The notes beneath the pieces are model-generated. The model worked only from the letters and a program-made list of their open reading frames with translations, did no database searches and was not told the origin of the DNA. This document shows positions 16,573-25,145 of a stretch of DNA of 64,000 nt, piece by piece; position 1 is the stretch's first letter, and each line of letters starts with the position of its first letter. The position numbers and the translations under genes were made by a program. Source of the DNA: JACKHA01 sp041401985 (GTDB taxonomy: Bacteria; Planctomycetota; Phycisphaerae; Phycisphaerales; UBA1924); assembly GCA_041401985.1 (NCBI GenBank), contig JAWKTE010000007.1, forward strand, positions 1-64,000, read 5' to 3'.

Positions 16573-17720
16573 GGCTGGGCCTCGCCGGAAGTGGCTGGCT
16601 CGCCCTGGCTCGCCGCCGGTTCGCCTCCCGCAGCGTTTGTGGGCGCACCGACCGGCCCGGTCGGCGCGACGACCCCCGCGTCCCACCCGCGCTCGCGCAG
16701 CAGGCCGAGCGCCTCGACCGCGGCCACGGTCTGCGGGTGGTCCCGGACCAGCCGACGCAGCGTGTACCTGGCCGACGGCTCGTCGCCCGTGCGCAGGTAC
16801 CACCGCGCGGTCTCGAGCTGCTTGTCGCCCAGCGACTCGTCCACGCGCGTCAGCAGCGCCTCGTTGATGCCCGCGCTCTCGGCGTCCTGCGGGTACTGGT
16901 CGCGGAAGTCCTCGATCAGGTTCCGGGCGTCGACCAGGCCGGTCGTGTCGTGGCGGGGGCCCTTGTAGCGGGCCAGGCTCGAGTAGATCCACCGCTGCAT
17001 CGCCCAGCGCCGGTACGGGCTGTCCGGGAAGTTCCGCGTGAAGATCTCGTACATATCCGAGGCCATCGGCATGTCCCGTCGGCGGTAGTAGTAGTCGGCC
17101 AGTTCGATCGCCGCCTGCTCGGCCAGGCGGCTGCCCGGCAGGCGCTCCTGGATCCGCACCATCAGTTCCTCACCGGTCGGGCGAGCGTCCTCGATGCGCA
17201 GGCCCAGGAACTTGCGGCGCAGCCCGTTGAGATACCGCAGCGCGATCTCGTACTCGCGCTCCAGGGCCGTCACGAAGTGCGGCGACTCCGGGAACATGGT
17301 CACGGCCTCGTACTCGATCAGCGCGCTGTACTCGTTATCCGCCGCGACTTTGGCGTCGCCCCGGAGCAGCAGGGCCTCGGGCACATAGGGATTCGCCGAC
17401 CGCTGGTGATGGACGAGCCACTGGTCCAGCATTGAGATCGCCTCGCCCGTGCGGTTCTCGACGATCAGACGCCGCACCTCGGCCATCACCGCGGCGTCCG
17501 AGCCGGGCTCCGGGGCCGCGGTCTGCACCCACGCGCCCGAATCGTCGAGTTCATAGACGGGCTGGTCGACCGGCTGGCCGCCTCTTGCCGCGTCGCCTGT
17601 CGGCTGTGCCGACGCGGGCGACGGCGTGCCGGGGGCGGCGTCCTGGGCCATCGCCGACGGGGCCATTGCCAGAGCGAGAGAGGCCGCGAGCGGGGCCAGC
17701 GGGTGTGTCCAGCGGTCCAT
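16569..17720 (-). CDS. BamD-like TPR protein of outer-membrane assembly
   Basis: A 383-residue exported protein: signal peptide (1-25, ending PSAMA), a linker, then TPR-like helices (about 80-350). Segments such as YEVTMFPESPHFVTALEREYEIA-like and RNFPDSPYRRWAMQRW follow the BamD/YfiO pattern of helices separated by PxSxY/PxSPY turns. BamD is part of the beta-barrel assembly complex. Unlike classical BamD, no lipobox Cys follows the signal peptide, so anchoring may differ. It is coupled to the LptE-like gene. Start ATG 17720 lies 6 nt after a TATCCT box, so the transcript may be leaderless. Confidence 0.65.
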   Translation of the reverse strand: MDRWTHPLAPLAASLALAMAPSAMAQDAAPGTPSPASAQPTGDAARGGQPVDQPVYELDDSGAWVQTAAPEPGSDAAVMAEVRRLIVENRTGEAISMLDQWLVHHQRSANPYVPEALLLRGDAKVAADNEYSALIEYEAVTMFPESPHFVTALEREYEIALRYLNGLRRKFLGLRIEDARPTGEELMVRIQERLPGSRLAEQAAIELADYYYRRRDMPMASDMYEIFTRNFPDSPYRRWAMQRWIYSSLARYKGPRHDTTGLVDARNLIEDFRDQYPQDAESAGINEALLTRVDESLGDKQLETARWYLRTGDEPSARYTLRRLVRDHPQTVAAVEALGLLRERGWDAGVVAPTGPVGAPTNAAGGEPAASQGEPATSGEAQP

Positions 17721-17726
17721 GGGGGC

Positions 17727-17732
17727 AGGATA
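17727..17732 (-). promoter_or_regulatory. Leaderless-type -10 box TATCCT before the BamD-like gene
   Basis: On the minus strand TATCCT ends 6 nt before ATG 17720. The six bases between are GCCCCC, so no ribosome binding site is possible. Confidence 0.5.
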
Positions 17733-17798
17733 GCCGGGGGCGTCCGCTCTCGCCCCGATCCGCCACCAGGGGCGCGGGACGAACGGGCTCGCACGCGG

Positions 17799-19103
17799 TC
17801 ATCGCACCTCGATCGCCAACGCGCTGTTCTTGGCTCCGAACGCCAGGCAGTTCACCAGCACCCGCCGGGCGTCGGTCGGTACGCTCCGCCCCGGCGTGTA
17901 GTGCAGGTCACATTCCGGGTCGGGCTGCTGAAGGTTGATGGTGGGGGGGATAAACGCCGGGCCTCGGTCCAGCCCGCGGAGGGCGGCGATCATGGCGACC
18001 ACCGCCGCGGCCCCGCACGCGCCCTGCGGATGCCCGATCATCGACTTGATCGACGAGCCTGGAACCCGCTCGGCGTGGTCGCCCAGGGCCAGGCGCACCG
18101 CCTTGGTCTCGAGCGCGTCGTTGACCTGGGTGGACGTGCCGTGGTACTGGATCGCGCCGACCTCCTCGACGCGCCATCCCGCGTCCTGGATCGCCAGACG
18201 CATGGCCCGCGCGCTCTCTTCCATGTCCGGCGCCGGGCGGACGCGGTGGTACGCGTCGCAGGTCGCCCCGTACCCCGCCAGGCGGGCCACATCCCGCTCG
18301 CGCCAATCGGTATCGCCCGCCTCGCGCCGCTCGAGCACGACCGCCCAGGCTCCCTCGCCCAGCACGAATCCGTCGCGCCGGGCGTCGAACGGGCGGCTCG
18401 CCGACGCTGGGTCCTCGCCCGCGCCCTCCCAGTCGCGCGTCGCCAGCACGCCCAGCAGTTCCATGCCCATCAGCGTCTCGGTCCGCACATGGGCGTCGGC
18501 CCCGACCACCACCATCTTCCGCGGCGAGCCCGGGCGATCCGATCGCAGCAGGTCGCACGCAAGCCCGATCGCGTCGCTCGACGAGGCGCACCCGGTCGAC
18601 ACGCACAGCGACGCCCCGTGCAGCCCGAGGCGGATCGAGAGCTCCCCCGCCAGGTTGCCGTGCGTCGCGTTGGTGATGGTCCACAGGCTCTGGCGCCGAT
18701 CGTGGTGGAACGCGTCGGCCTGGGTCAGCGTGAAGTCAATCCCGCCGCCGCCCGTGCCCAGCACCAGGCCGAACTCGCGGGCCCGGTCCACGCCCGCCTG
18801 GGCGTCGAGCGGCGTCGCCACCCCCGCCATCCCGAGCGCTTCGCGGCACGCCGCGAGCGCCATCGGCACCAGGCGCGGCACTCGCTCCAGGTCCGCCCGC
18901 GAGAGCACCGACTCGGGGTCGAATCCGTCGCAAGTCGCCGCCACCGTGCAGCGGACGCGAGGGTCCCGCTCCGCCAGCGGCCCCACCCCCGACCGCCCCT
19001 CTCGGAGCCCGGCCGCAAACGCCGCCGCGCCGATCCCGTTCGGGGCAACAGCCCCAACGCCCGTCACGGCGACCGTCGGGCGATGGGAAGGGGAGCGGGC
19101 CAT
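17799..19103 (-). CDS. Beta-ketoacyl-ACP synthase (KAS II/FabF-type)
   Basis: A 434-residue thiolase-fold condensing enzyme. It has an N-terminal VAVTGVGAVAPNG, the active-site Cys in STGCASSSDAIG, first catalytic His in QYHGTSTQVND, the KSMIGHPQGACG His, and a C-terminal LAFGAKNSALAI. The Cys-His-His triad is complete, so it should condense acyl chains with malonyl-ACP. Residues around the Cys (TGCASSS) differ from the usual TACA(T/S) of housekeeping FabF, and no acp or fab gene is adjacent, so it may serve a special lipid or polyketide-like product. A TAACCT box 6 nt before ATG 19103 suggests leaderless transcription. Confidence 0.85.
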   Translation of the reverse strand: MARSPSHRPTVAVTGVGAVAPNGIGAAAFAAGLREGRSGVGPLAERDPRVRCTVAATCDGFDPESVLSRADLERVPRLVPMALAACREALGMAGVATPLDAQAGVDRAREFGLVLGTGGGGIDFTLTQADAFHHDRRQSLWTITNATHGNLAGELSIRLGLHGASLCVSTGCASSSDAIGLACDLLRSDRPGSPRKMVVVGADAHVRTETLMGMELLGVLATRDWEGAGEDPASASRPFDARRDGFVLGEGAWAVVLERREAGDTDWRERDVARLAGYGATCDAYHRVRPAPDMEESARAMRLAIQDAGWRVEEVGAIQYHGTSTQVNDALETKAVRLALGDHAERVPGSSIKSMIGHPQGACGAAAVVAMIAALRGLDRGPAFIPPTINLQQPDPECDLHYTPGRSVPTDARRVLVNCLAFGAKNSALAIEVR

Positions 19104-19109
19104 TTCAAG

Positions 19110-19115
19110 AGGTTA
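19110..19115 (-). promoter_or_regulatory. Leaderless-type -10 box TAACCT before the ketoacyl synthase gene
   Basis: TAACCT on the minus strand ends 6 nt before ATG 19103. The spacer (TCTTGAAA on the coding strand, counting two bases of the box) holds no Shine-Dalgarno. Confidence 0.5.
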
Positions 19116-19348
19116 GGTCGCGGCGACGCGGGTCCGCGAACAACGGGATTCGGGTCGGATTGTGCCGACGATGCGGTTTTTGACGCCTTTGCTGGCGTCC
19201 GCCCAATCACGGTGTAGTTTGAAGGGGAGCGGTGCGGTTTGCACGCGGCGGTGCCGCGGATGCGCCCGTGCCCCTTGCAGAGTCCACGAGCGCTCCTCGG
19301 AGTGCCGGTTGTTCCTCGGTCCGTCCTCATCGAGGGAGAGGTTGTCCT

Positions 19349-20212
19349 ATGTCCACGCCGAACCACGCACTCAAGGTTGTCCTCGCCGCCGGCATCGTCG
19401 CCTCGCTCGCGACGGCGACCCTCGCCGATCCGACGGTGAGCCGACGGGTCGACGCCACCGGCCAGCAGGCCACGACCTTCCTCTCCGACCACGCCGGCTA
19501 TGCCAGGGCCGAGGTGCTGGGTGCCCAGCTCGCTGGCCTGCGGAGCCAACTGGATCCCTCGGGCAACCTGGGCGCTGGCGCCGGCGGCGGATTCACCGAC
19601 GATCCGCCCGCCTCGGCCACGCTGAGCAACAGCACCCAGTCGCTCAGCCTCCGCATGCTGGGCATCAACAACGCCCAGGGCTTTGTCAACTCCCTCGGCA
19701 GCGTCGATGTGGTGATCAACTCCGGATTCCAGTCGCTGGGCACCAACCCCGCCGGCGTGGAGATCGTCGGGCGCGTCCGCCAGTTCTTCACCCCCGACGA
19801 CCGCGACTTCATCGAGATCCAGATCGAGACCGCCAACGGCTCGCCCCTCGTGCCCATCGGCACGACCGTCGGCGGGCAGACCGCCGTCGCCTTCGGCTGG
19901 GAACTCGGCACCACCAACGCCGTCGACTTCCGCCCCTTCTACACCTCCATCAACATCCCCGCCAACGGCGCCATGGCGACCTTCAGCGGTCCCGGCGGCC
20001 AGAACACCGTTAACCACACGCCCGAACTCGTCGGCGTGGGCGGCGGCGAGTGGAACGGCGTCGACACCGACAACCTGCTCATCCCGCTGGGCGACCTGTA
20101 CAGCCGCGTGCTCGTCCGCTACCAGCTGAACCCGGCCCCCGTGCCGGCCCCCGCCGGGCTCGTGGCCGTCGCCATGGCGGGCGGGCTCGTCTCGCGCCGT
20201 CGGCGCCGCTGA
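19349..20212 (+). CDS. Secreted PEP-CTERM-like protein
   Basis: A 287-residue secreted protein: signal peptide (about 1-26, VVLAAGIVASLATATLA), a beta-rich body of about 230 residues without a recognised domain, and a C-terminal sorting-like tail: VPAPAGL, a short hydrophobic helix (VAVAMAGGLV) and SRRRRR. This Pro-rich motif/helix/Arg layout matches PEP-CTERM or a related planctomycete tail that an exosortase-type system processes; no sortase gene is in the window. ATG 19349 has GGGAGAGG 7 nt upstream. A hairpin terminator lies at 20257. Confidence 0.75.
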   Translation: MSTPNHALKVVLAAGIVASLATATLADPTVSRRVDATGQQATTFLSDHAGYARAEVLGAQLAGLRSQLDPSGNLGAGAGGGFTDDPPASATLSNSTQSLSLRMLGINNAQGFVNSLGSVDVVINSGFQSLGTNPAGVEIVGRVRQFFTPDDRDFIEIQIETANGSPLVPIGTTVGGQTAVAFGWELGTTNAVDFRPFYTSINIPANGAMATFSGPGGQNTVNHTPELVGVGGGEWNGVDTDNLLIPLGDLYSRVLVRYQLNPAPVPAPAGLVAVAMAGGLVSRRRRR

Positions 20213-20256
20213 TCGGGTCAAGGTCCGATCGCCGCGCGACAACGGATGCTCACTCC

Positions 20257-20293
20257 CCGGCGCCCGCCACCCGTGCGGGCGTCGGTCTTTTTG
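20257..20293 (+). terminator. Rho-independent terminator after the PEP-CTERM-like gene
   Basis: Arms CCGGCGCCCGC (20257-20267) and GCGGGCGTCGG (20275-20285) form an 11-bp stem with one G-U pair and a 7-nt loop, followed by TCTTTTTG. It is the clearest intrinsic terminator in the window. Confidence 0.85.
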
Positions 20294-20368
20294 TCGCGGC
20301 GCCCGCCGCACGCCCAGGAACGGGCCCGTCCGTTCCCCTCCGGCATCGTGCCCACGCAACAATGCCCC

Positions 20369-20974
20369 ATGGACCATCTCGTTCGCACGCCGCTCGCCAC
20401 GTTGCTCGACCAGATCGCCGCGAAGGCTCCGACGCCCGGCGGCGGGGCGGTCGCGGGTATCGTCGGGGCGCTCGGGTGCGCCCTGGGCGAGATGGTGGTG
20501 GCGTACTCGCTGGGCAAGAAGTCGATGGCCGAGCACCAGTCGCACCTGGAACTCGAGGCCGGGCGACTCGTGGTGCTGCGGGGCGAGTGTCTGCGCCGCG
20601 CCGAAGCCGACGCCGCGGCGTACGCGCGCCTGAACACGCTCCAGCGGCTGCCCGCCGATCATCCGACGCGGGCCACGGAGTTTCTCGAGGCCCTTCACGA
20701 CGCGATCGCGGTGCCGATGGGCCTCGCGGGCGTGTGCGCCGAAACGCTCGATGCGCTGGTCGGGCTGGCCGGTCGCTCAAACCCGTTCCTCAAGAGCGAT
20801 CTGGCGATCGCGGGCGTGCTGGCCCTGGCCGGGGCCGAGGCGGCCAGGTGGAACGTCGTGGTCAACCTGACCGACCTCGCCGCGGACGAGCGCGAGGCCA
20901 AGCGGACCGAGATCGACGCGATCGTCGATCGGTGCGCGTCGGCGAAGTCGAATCTCGACTCGCTGTGCGCATAG
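20369..20974 (+). CDS. Cyclodeaminase/cyclohydrolase (FTCD_C family) protein
   Basis: A 201-residue all-helical protein of the formiminotransferase-cyclodeaminase C-terminal family, with the family motif APTPGGGAVAGIVGALGCAL (about 21-40) and a central NPFLKSDLAIAGVLAL segment. Stand-alone members (FchA-type) act as methenyl-tetrahydrofolate cyclohydrolase or cyclodeaminase in one-carbon metabolism. ATG 20369 (MDHLVRTP) is the natural start; an in-frame extension to 20246 crosses the terminator and is not homologous. It converges on ilvE. Which of the two reactions it catalyses cannot be decided from sequence. Confidence 0.82.
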   Translation: MDHLVRTPLATLLDQIAAKAPTPGGGAVAGIVGALGCALGEMVVAYSLGKKSMAEHQSHLELEAGRLVVLRGECLRRAEADAAAYARLNTLQRLPADHPTRATEFLEALHDAIAVPMGLAGVCAETLDALVGLAGRSNPFLKSDLAIAGVLALAGAEAARWNVVVNLTDLAADEREAKRTEIDAIVDRCASAKSNLDSLCA

Positions 20975-21043
20975 CCAAATGGGAGACGAGGATCGCGCGG
21001 GGCGGGCTCAGCCCCCAGGACGGCTTCTGGCCTCGGCCCGGCC

Positions 21044-22012
21044 TCAATCCTCCGGGATGCTGTCCGACGTCACGATCGCCCGGAACGCCTGGCGGAGGCG
21101 ATTGGTCGTCGGCCCCTCCTTGCCGCCCGAGAGCGTGTGCTCCTTGCCGCCGCTGGACTTGCGGTCGATCACCGCGGAGATCCCGATGATCTCGGCCGCC
21201 GAGCCGGTCAGAAACGCCTCGTCGGCCGCGAAGATGTCCGAGAGTTCGAACACCTTCTCCTGGACCTTCAGCCCCAGCGACGGCGCGAGCCGCTCCATGA
21301 CGAAGCGGCGGGTGATGCCGCCCAAAGCCCCGACCGACAGCGGCGGCGTGTACATCTGCCCGTCCTTGACCAGGAACAGGTTGTCGCCCGAGCCCTCGGT
21401 CACCTTGCCATCGGTGTTGAGCATGATGACCTCGAGCAGGCCCTGATCGATCGCCTCGACCTTGGCCATGATGTTGTTGAGGTAGTTGAGGCTCTTGACC
21501 CGCGGGTCCAGGCACGCCACGGGCGTCTTGGGGCGCTCCGCAACGATCACCTTCATCCCCGACTCGTACAACTCCTTCGGGAACAGGCGGATCTGGTCGG
21601 CGATGCAGATGATCCCCGGCTCCGGGCACAGGAACGGGTTGAGCCCAAGCGTGCCGACGCCGCGCGTCACCAGCAGGCGGATGTACCCGTCGGTGATCTC
21701 GTTGGCCTCGATGCAGGTGCGCATGAGGCGGACCATCTCCTCGCGCGTGATGTGGATCTTGAGGCGGAGCTGCTCGGCCGACCACCACAGGCGGTCCATG
21801 TGCTGCCCGCACAAGAAGATCCGCCCGCGGTACACGCGGATGCCCTCGAACACCCCGTCGCCGTAGAGCAGCCCGTGGTCCCAGACGCTGACCTTGGCCT
21901 CGCTGGCGGGCACGAGCGCGCCGTTGACCCAGACGTAGGGGCGTTCCTTCGTCGCGGCCGGGGCCGGGGCGGGAACGCTCGCTGGCTTGGCTCCGCTGGC
22001 GGTCTGGGTCAT
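21044..22012 (-). CDS. ilvE: Branched-chain-amino-acid aminotransferase (class IV PLP enzyme)
   Basis: A 322-residue fold-type IV aminotransferase converting Leu/Ile/Val and 2-oxoglutarate to keto acids and glutamate. Visible motifs: VWDHGLLYGDGVFEGIRVY, the PLP Lys region DPRVKSLNYLNNIMAKVEA, EGSGDNLFLV, and TGSAAEIIGI for the PLP phosphate. About 25 extra Ala/Pro-rich residues precede the catalytic fold. ATG 22012 has a strong AAGGAAGGAGT. A minus-strand TACCAT at 22075-22080, preceded by TTGTTG, is a reasonable promoter. D-amino-acid or aminodeoxychorismate family members are less likely given the motifs. Confidence 0.9.
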   Translation of the reverse strand: MTQTASGAKPASVPAPAPAATKERPYVWVNGALVPASEAKVSVWDHGLLYGDGVFEGIRVYRGRIFLCGQHMDRLWWSAEQLRLKIHITREEMVRLMRTCIEANEITDGYIRLLVTRGVGTLGLNPFLCPEPGIICIADQIRLFPKELYESGMKVIVAERPKTPVACLDPRVKSLNYLNNIMAKVEAIDQGLLEVIMLNTDGKVTEGSGDNLFLVKDGQMYTPPLSVGALGGITRRFVMERLAPSLGLKVQEKVFELSDIFAADEAFLTGSAAEIIGISAVIDRKSSGGKEHTLSGGKEGPTTNRLRQAFRAIVTSDSIPED

Positions 22013-22074
22013 CGTCGGACTCCTTCCTTGGGCACGCATCCGTCGGGCTTCCGGCGGAGCGGGTCGGACATCGC

Positions 22075-22080
22075 ATGGTA
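22075..22080 (-). promoter_or_regulatory. Candidate -10 box TACCAT upstream of ilvE
   Basis: TACCAT on the minus strand lies 63 nt before ATG 22012, with TTGTTG a few bases further upstream. It predicts a leader of about 55 nt that carries the strong AAGGAAGGAG. Confidence 0.35.
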
Positions 22081-22225
22081 GCAACAAGTGGTCCGGGCCG
22101 GGCCGCGGCCCCGCCGATCGACCGCCCATGGCACGCCCATGATGCGAACAGATCGGGCGGGGACGGTTATCGGGACGCTAGCTCGGCGTCGTGCTCCACT
22201 CGCGCGGCCCGGTCGACGCACCGAT

Positions 22226-24343
22226 CTACGCCCGCAGCGTGGCACCGAGTTCGCGCTCGAACCGCTCCACCAGCGAGGCGATCGGCGCATCGGCCTCCTC
22301 GCTCCGCAGCGTCCGGTCCGGGGCACGGAACCGGACCCGCAGCGTGAGGCTCTTGCGCCCCTTGCCGACTTTCGCCGGGTCGCGGTAGGTCGTGACGTAC
22401 GACAGGGCCTCGAACAGGTCGAGCCCGGCCTGGCCCACGATCCGCTCGACTTCGGCCCACCGGGCCGCCTCGTCAACCACGATCGAGAGGTCGCGCTCGA
22501 TCGCCGGGAACGCCGGCAGCGGACGCACCTCGCGCAGCGGCGCGGCCTGGCCCTCCAGCACGTGCATGCCGAGTTCGGCGTACACCACCGGCACATCCAG
22601 ATCGTGCTTCTTCTGCGCGGAGGCCGACAGTAGCGCCATGTAGCCCAGCGGCTTCTCGCCCAGCATCACGCCCGCCGACGAGGCGGGGTCGCACGCCGGA
22701 TGGACGGTCCACTCGGGTGTCATCGGCTTAAGCGTGATCGTCGACGGCAGCAGCCCGGCCGCGCCCACCACCTGGTCGATCGCCCCGCGCAGGACCCGCA
22801 TCGCCGCCTGCACATCGTCCTGCGAGCGCTTCCGCCCCGTGCCGGGCACGTCCATCAGCAGCGCGAGGTTGCGATGCTCGGCGTGCGTCGGCGACGAGGC
22901 ATCGCCTGCCTTCCCGCTCTCGGCTTGAGTGCCCGCGAACACCGATGAGACCTCAAAGAGCCGCACGCCGCCGGGCTGGTCGACCTGCCCATCCTGGTTC
23001 GCGCGTCGGCACCGCAGCAGGCTGGGCACGACGCTGGGGCGGAGCGTCGGCTCCTCGCCGCGGCGCTCGTCGTCGACGTCGATCCGGGCCATGCCGGGCG
23101 GGAGGAAGTCCGCGGCGTCCGCCGGGCGCACGAACGAGAACGTCACCGTCTCGTAGAACCCCATGCCGGTCAGCACGCCCGCGATCCGCTGGCGCACGCT
23201 CTCGGTCCGCTGGGCGGCCCGGGCCCGCACGGGAAGCGTGTCGAGCGTCGGGATCTTTTCGTAGCCCGCGATCCGCGCGACCTCCTCGATCAGGTCGATC
23301 TCTCGCTCCAGATCAAGGCGGTGCGGCGGGATCGTGCAGGCAAGCGTCCGGGCCTCGGCTTTCACGCCCAGCCCTAAAGCCTCCATGATCGAGATCATCT
23401 CGGCGTCGGGCAGCGCGTAGCCCAGCATCATGCGGCACCGCTCGGTCCGCATCGACACCGTCCGCACCGCCGGCCTCGCCCCGCCCTCGTCGAGCATCCC
23501 GTCGCACAGCGTCCCGCCCGCCAGTTCCAGGATCAGTGCCGCCGCTCGGGCCGCCGGTTCATCGATCGTGGTCGGGTGCACGCGCCGCTCGAAGCGGTGC
23601 GACGCGTCGGTGCGGATGCCCAGCCGACGGGCCGCGGTGCGGATCGTCACGGGGTCCCACGTCGCGGCCTCCAGCACCACGTCCGTTGTGCTTGTGTCGA
23701 CTTCCGAGTCCGCCCCGCCGATCACACCCGCCAGCGACTGGGCCCGCTCCGCATCGGCCACCACGAGATCGGTCGCCTTGAGCGTCCGGGCCTTGTCGTC
23801 GAGCGTGCGGAGTTTCTCACCCTCGCTCGCGAAGCGGACGATCAGGGCCGCGCCCGCGAGTTTCTTCAGGTCGAACACGTGCGACGGCTGGCCATACTCG
23901 AAGTTGACGTAGTTCGTGACATCGACAACGTTGTTGATCGACCGCTGCCCGACGGATTCCAGGGCCGCGACCATCCACGCCGGGCTGGGCCCGAATTTGA
24001 CGCCGCGGATGACGCGGGCGGTGAAGCGGGGACAGGCCTCTGGCGTGCGGTTCTCCAAACGCAAGGCCTTCGACGCCGCCTCGCCCGTCCCGCCCCCGGG
24101 CAACTCCACCCGCGGCATCACCACCTTCCGCCCCGTCGCCGCCGCGATCTCCCGCGCGCACCCGACGTGGCTCAGCACATCCCCCCGGTTCGACGTGACC
24201 TCAACGTCGAGCATGGTGTCGCCATCGCCGACGGCCTCCCGCGTCTCGATCGGGAACCCGACGTGCGTGAGCACGTGCTCGGCCTCGTCGGGCGTGACGG
24301 GCCGGTCGAGCAGTCGGTTCAGCCAGGCGACGGAAACATGCAT
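22226..24343 (-). CDS. pheT: Phenylalanine--tRNA ligase beta subunit, short form lacking the N-terminal tRNA-binding OB domain
   Basis: PheT pairs with PheS to charge tRNA-Phe. The 705-residue protein is shorter than the roughly 790 residues common in bacteria. After the first 35 residues (VSVAWLNRLLD...LTHVGFPIE) it goes directly to TMLDVEVTSNRGDVLSHVG, so the EMAP/Trbp111-like OB domain normally inserted there is missing. The rest is complete: B3/B4 (SINNVVDVTNYVNFEYGQP, editing region), B5 (IPPHRLDLEREIDLIEEVARI) and the C-terminal anticodon-binding domain (PAFPAIERDLSIVVD). pheS is not adjacent. ATG 24343 has a TATCCT box 8 nt upstream and no Shine-Dalgarno. Confidence 0.92.
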   Translation of the reverse strand: MHVSVAWLNRLLDRPVTPDEAEHVLTHVGFPIETREAVGDGDTMLDVEVTSNRGDVLSHVGCAREIAAATGRKVVMPRVELPGGGTGEAASKALRLENRTPEACPRFTARVIRGVKFGPSPAWMVAALESVGQRSINNVVDVTNYVNFEYGQPSHVFDLKKLAGAALIVRFASEGEKLRTLDDKARTLKATDLVVADAERAQSLAGVIGGADSEVDTSTTDVVLEAATWDPVTIRTAARRLGIRTDASHRFERRVHPTTIDEPAARAAALILELAGGTLCDGMLDEGGARPAVRTVSMRTERCRMMLGYALPDAEMISIMEALGLGVKAEARTLACTIPPHRLDLEREIDLIEEVARIAGYEKIPTLDTLPVRARAAQRTESVRQRIAGVLTGMGFYETVTFSFVRPADAADFLPPGMARIDVDDERRGEEPTLRPSVVPSLLRCRRANQDGQVDQPGGVRLFEVSSVFAGTQAESGKAGDASSPTHAEHRNLALLMDVPGTGRKRSQDDVQAAMRVLRGAIDQVVGAAGLLPSTITLKPMTPEWTVHPACDPASSAGVMLGEKPLGYMALLSASAQKKHDLDVPVVYAELGMHVLEGQAAPLREVRPLPAFPAIERDLSIVVDEAARWAEVERIVGQAGLDLFEALSYVTTYRDPAKVGKGRKSLTLRVRFRAPDRTLRSEEADAPIASLVERFERELGATLRA

Positions 24344-24351
24344 GGGAGGCA

Positions 24352-24357
24352 AGGATA
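24352..24357 (-). promoter_or_regulatory. Leaderless-type -10 box TATCCT before pheT
   Basis: TATCCT on the minus strand ends 8 nt before ATG 24343. The spacer TGCCTCCC cannot pair with anti-Shine-Dalgarno. Confidence 0.45.
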
Positions 24358-24430
24358 GACGCCGGGTCGCCCGCACCCGCCAATCCCGCGGAGACACGTC
24401 GGGAACGCCCCCGCGGTGCGGCGCACCCGA

Positions 24431-24436
24431 TAGACT
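24431..24436 (+). promoter_or_regulatory. Leaderless-type -10 box TAGACT before 24444
   Basis: TAGACT ends 7 nt before ATG 24444, with CCCGACG between and no ribosome binding site. Confidence 0.5.
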
Positions 24437-24443
24437 CCCGACG

Positions 24444-25043
24444 ATGCGTTCGCCCGCTCGTCCATCCGCCCGCCGCACGACGCCGCCGATCGTGACCGCC
24501 TTGCGTTGGACGCTGTCAAGATGGTCGCGCCGGTCCGGGTCTGGAATCGTGGTCGCGGCGCTCGCCGGGTGCCTCGCCGCCTCCCTCTGGGCTTGCGGCG
24601 CGACCCGCCACCCCGTCTCGGGCGTCCCCGGCGACTTCGGCCTGGCCATCACCGTCCTGGCGACGCGCGACGAGCCTGGCCTGCCCCGCCCCCAGCGCCC
24701 CGCCCAGTACATCCTCGAGCCCGACGGCACCCTCCGCGTCGCGGTCGGCGCGGGCGTCGACCCAGGCACGTTTCCGCCGCGGACCCGCCGCCTCGACCCG
24801 CGCCAGGTCGAGCGTCTGTGGACGCTCGTCGAGTCCGCGGGCTTGGCCGCCGATGCCGCCGGAACGCCTGTGAGCGGCGCCGGCCCCGGCCCATCGGCTG
24901 TCCCCTCGCCGCCCGACGGCTGGGCCTACGTCGATGTGGCCGCGTCCGGCCAGCGCCACCAGCGGGCCATCCAACTCGAGTCCAACCCCGCGGCCCAGGG
25001 CGTGATCGACGAACTCGCGTCGCTGGCGTGGATCAGGCCGTAG
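24444..25043 (+). CDS. Putative lipoprotein of unknown function
   Basis: A 199-residue protein: arginine-rich N-terminus, hydrophobic segment (about 33-51, GIVVAALAGCLAASLWAC) and a lipobox-like LWAC, then a mature domain of about 145 residues (FGLAITVLATRDEPG...YILEPDGTLRVAVG...DPRQVERLWTLVESAGL). The last part resembles small outer-membrane or periplasmic proteins in which a displayed value is compared along a residue axis; I do not recognise a named family. The start is supported by a TAGACT box 7 nt upstream, divergent from pheT. The long basic N-terminus before the lipobox is unusual. Confidence 0.6.
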   Translation: MRSPARPSARRTTPPIVTALRWTLSRWSRRSGSGIVVAALAGCLAASLWACGATRHPVSGVPGDFGLAITVLATRDEPGLPRPQRPAQYILEPDGTLRVAVGAGVDPGTFPPRTRRLDPRQVERLWTLVESAGLAADAAGTPVSGAGPGPSAVPSPPDGWAYVDVAASGQRHQRAIQLESNPAAQGVIDELASLAWIRP

Positions 25044-25131
25044 GCGGCACTGCGCCTCGCGCTCCCCCACACATGGCCGTCCGATCGCCCCGCTTGGGCG
25101 GGCGCGCCCGGGTGCCTCGCAACCGCGTTCC

Positions 25132-25137
25132 TATCGT
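25132..25137 (+). promoter_or_regulatory. Leaderless-type -10 box TATCGT before the Hsp70 gene
   Basis: TATCGT ends 8 nt before GTG 25146; the spacer CCGGCAAC has no Shine-Dalgarno. It supports GTG as the initiator. Confidence 0.5.
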
Positions 25138-25145
25138 CCGGCAAC

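Noticed and set aside
19180..19220. TTGACG (19180) as -35 for TAGTTT (19215)
   Set aside because: The spacer is 29 nt, too long for a normal sigma-70-type promoter.
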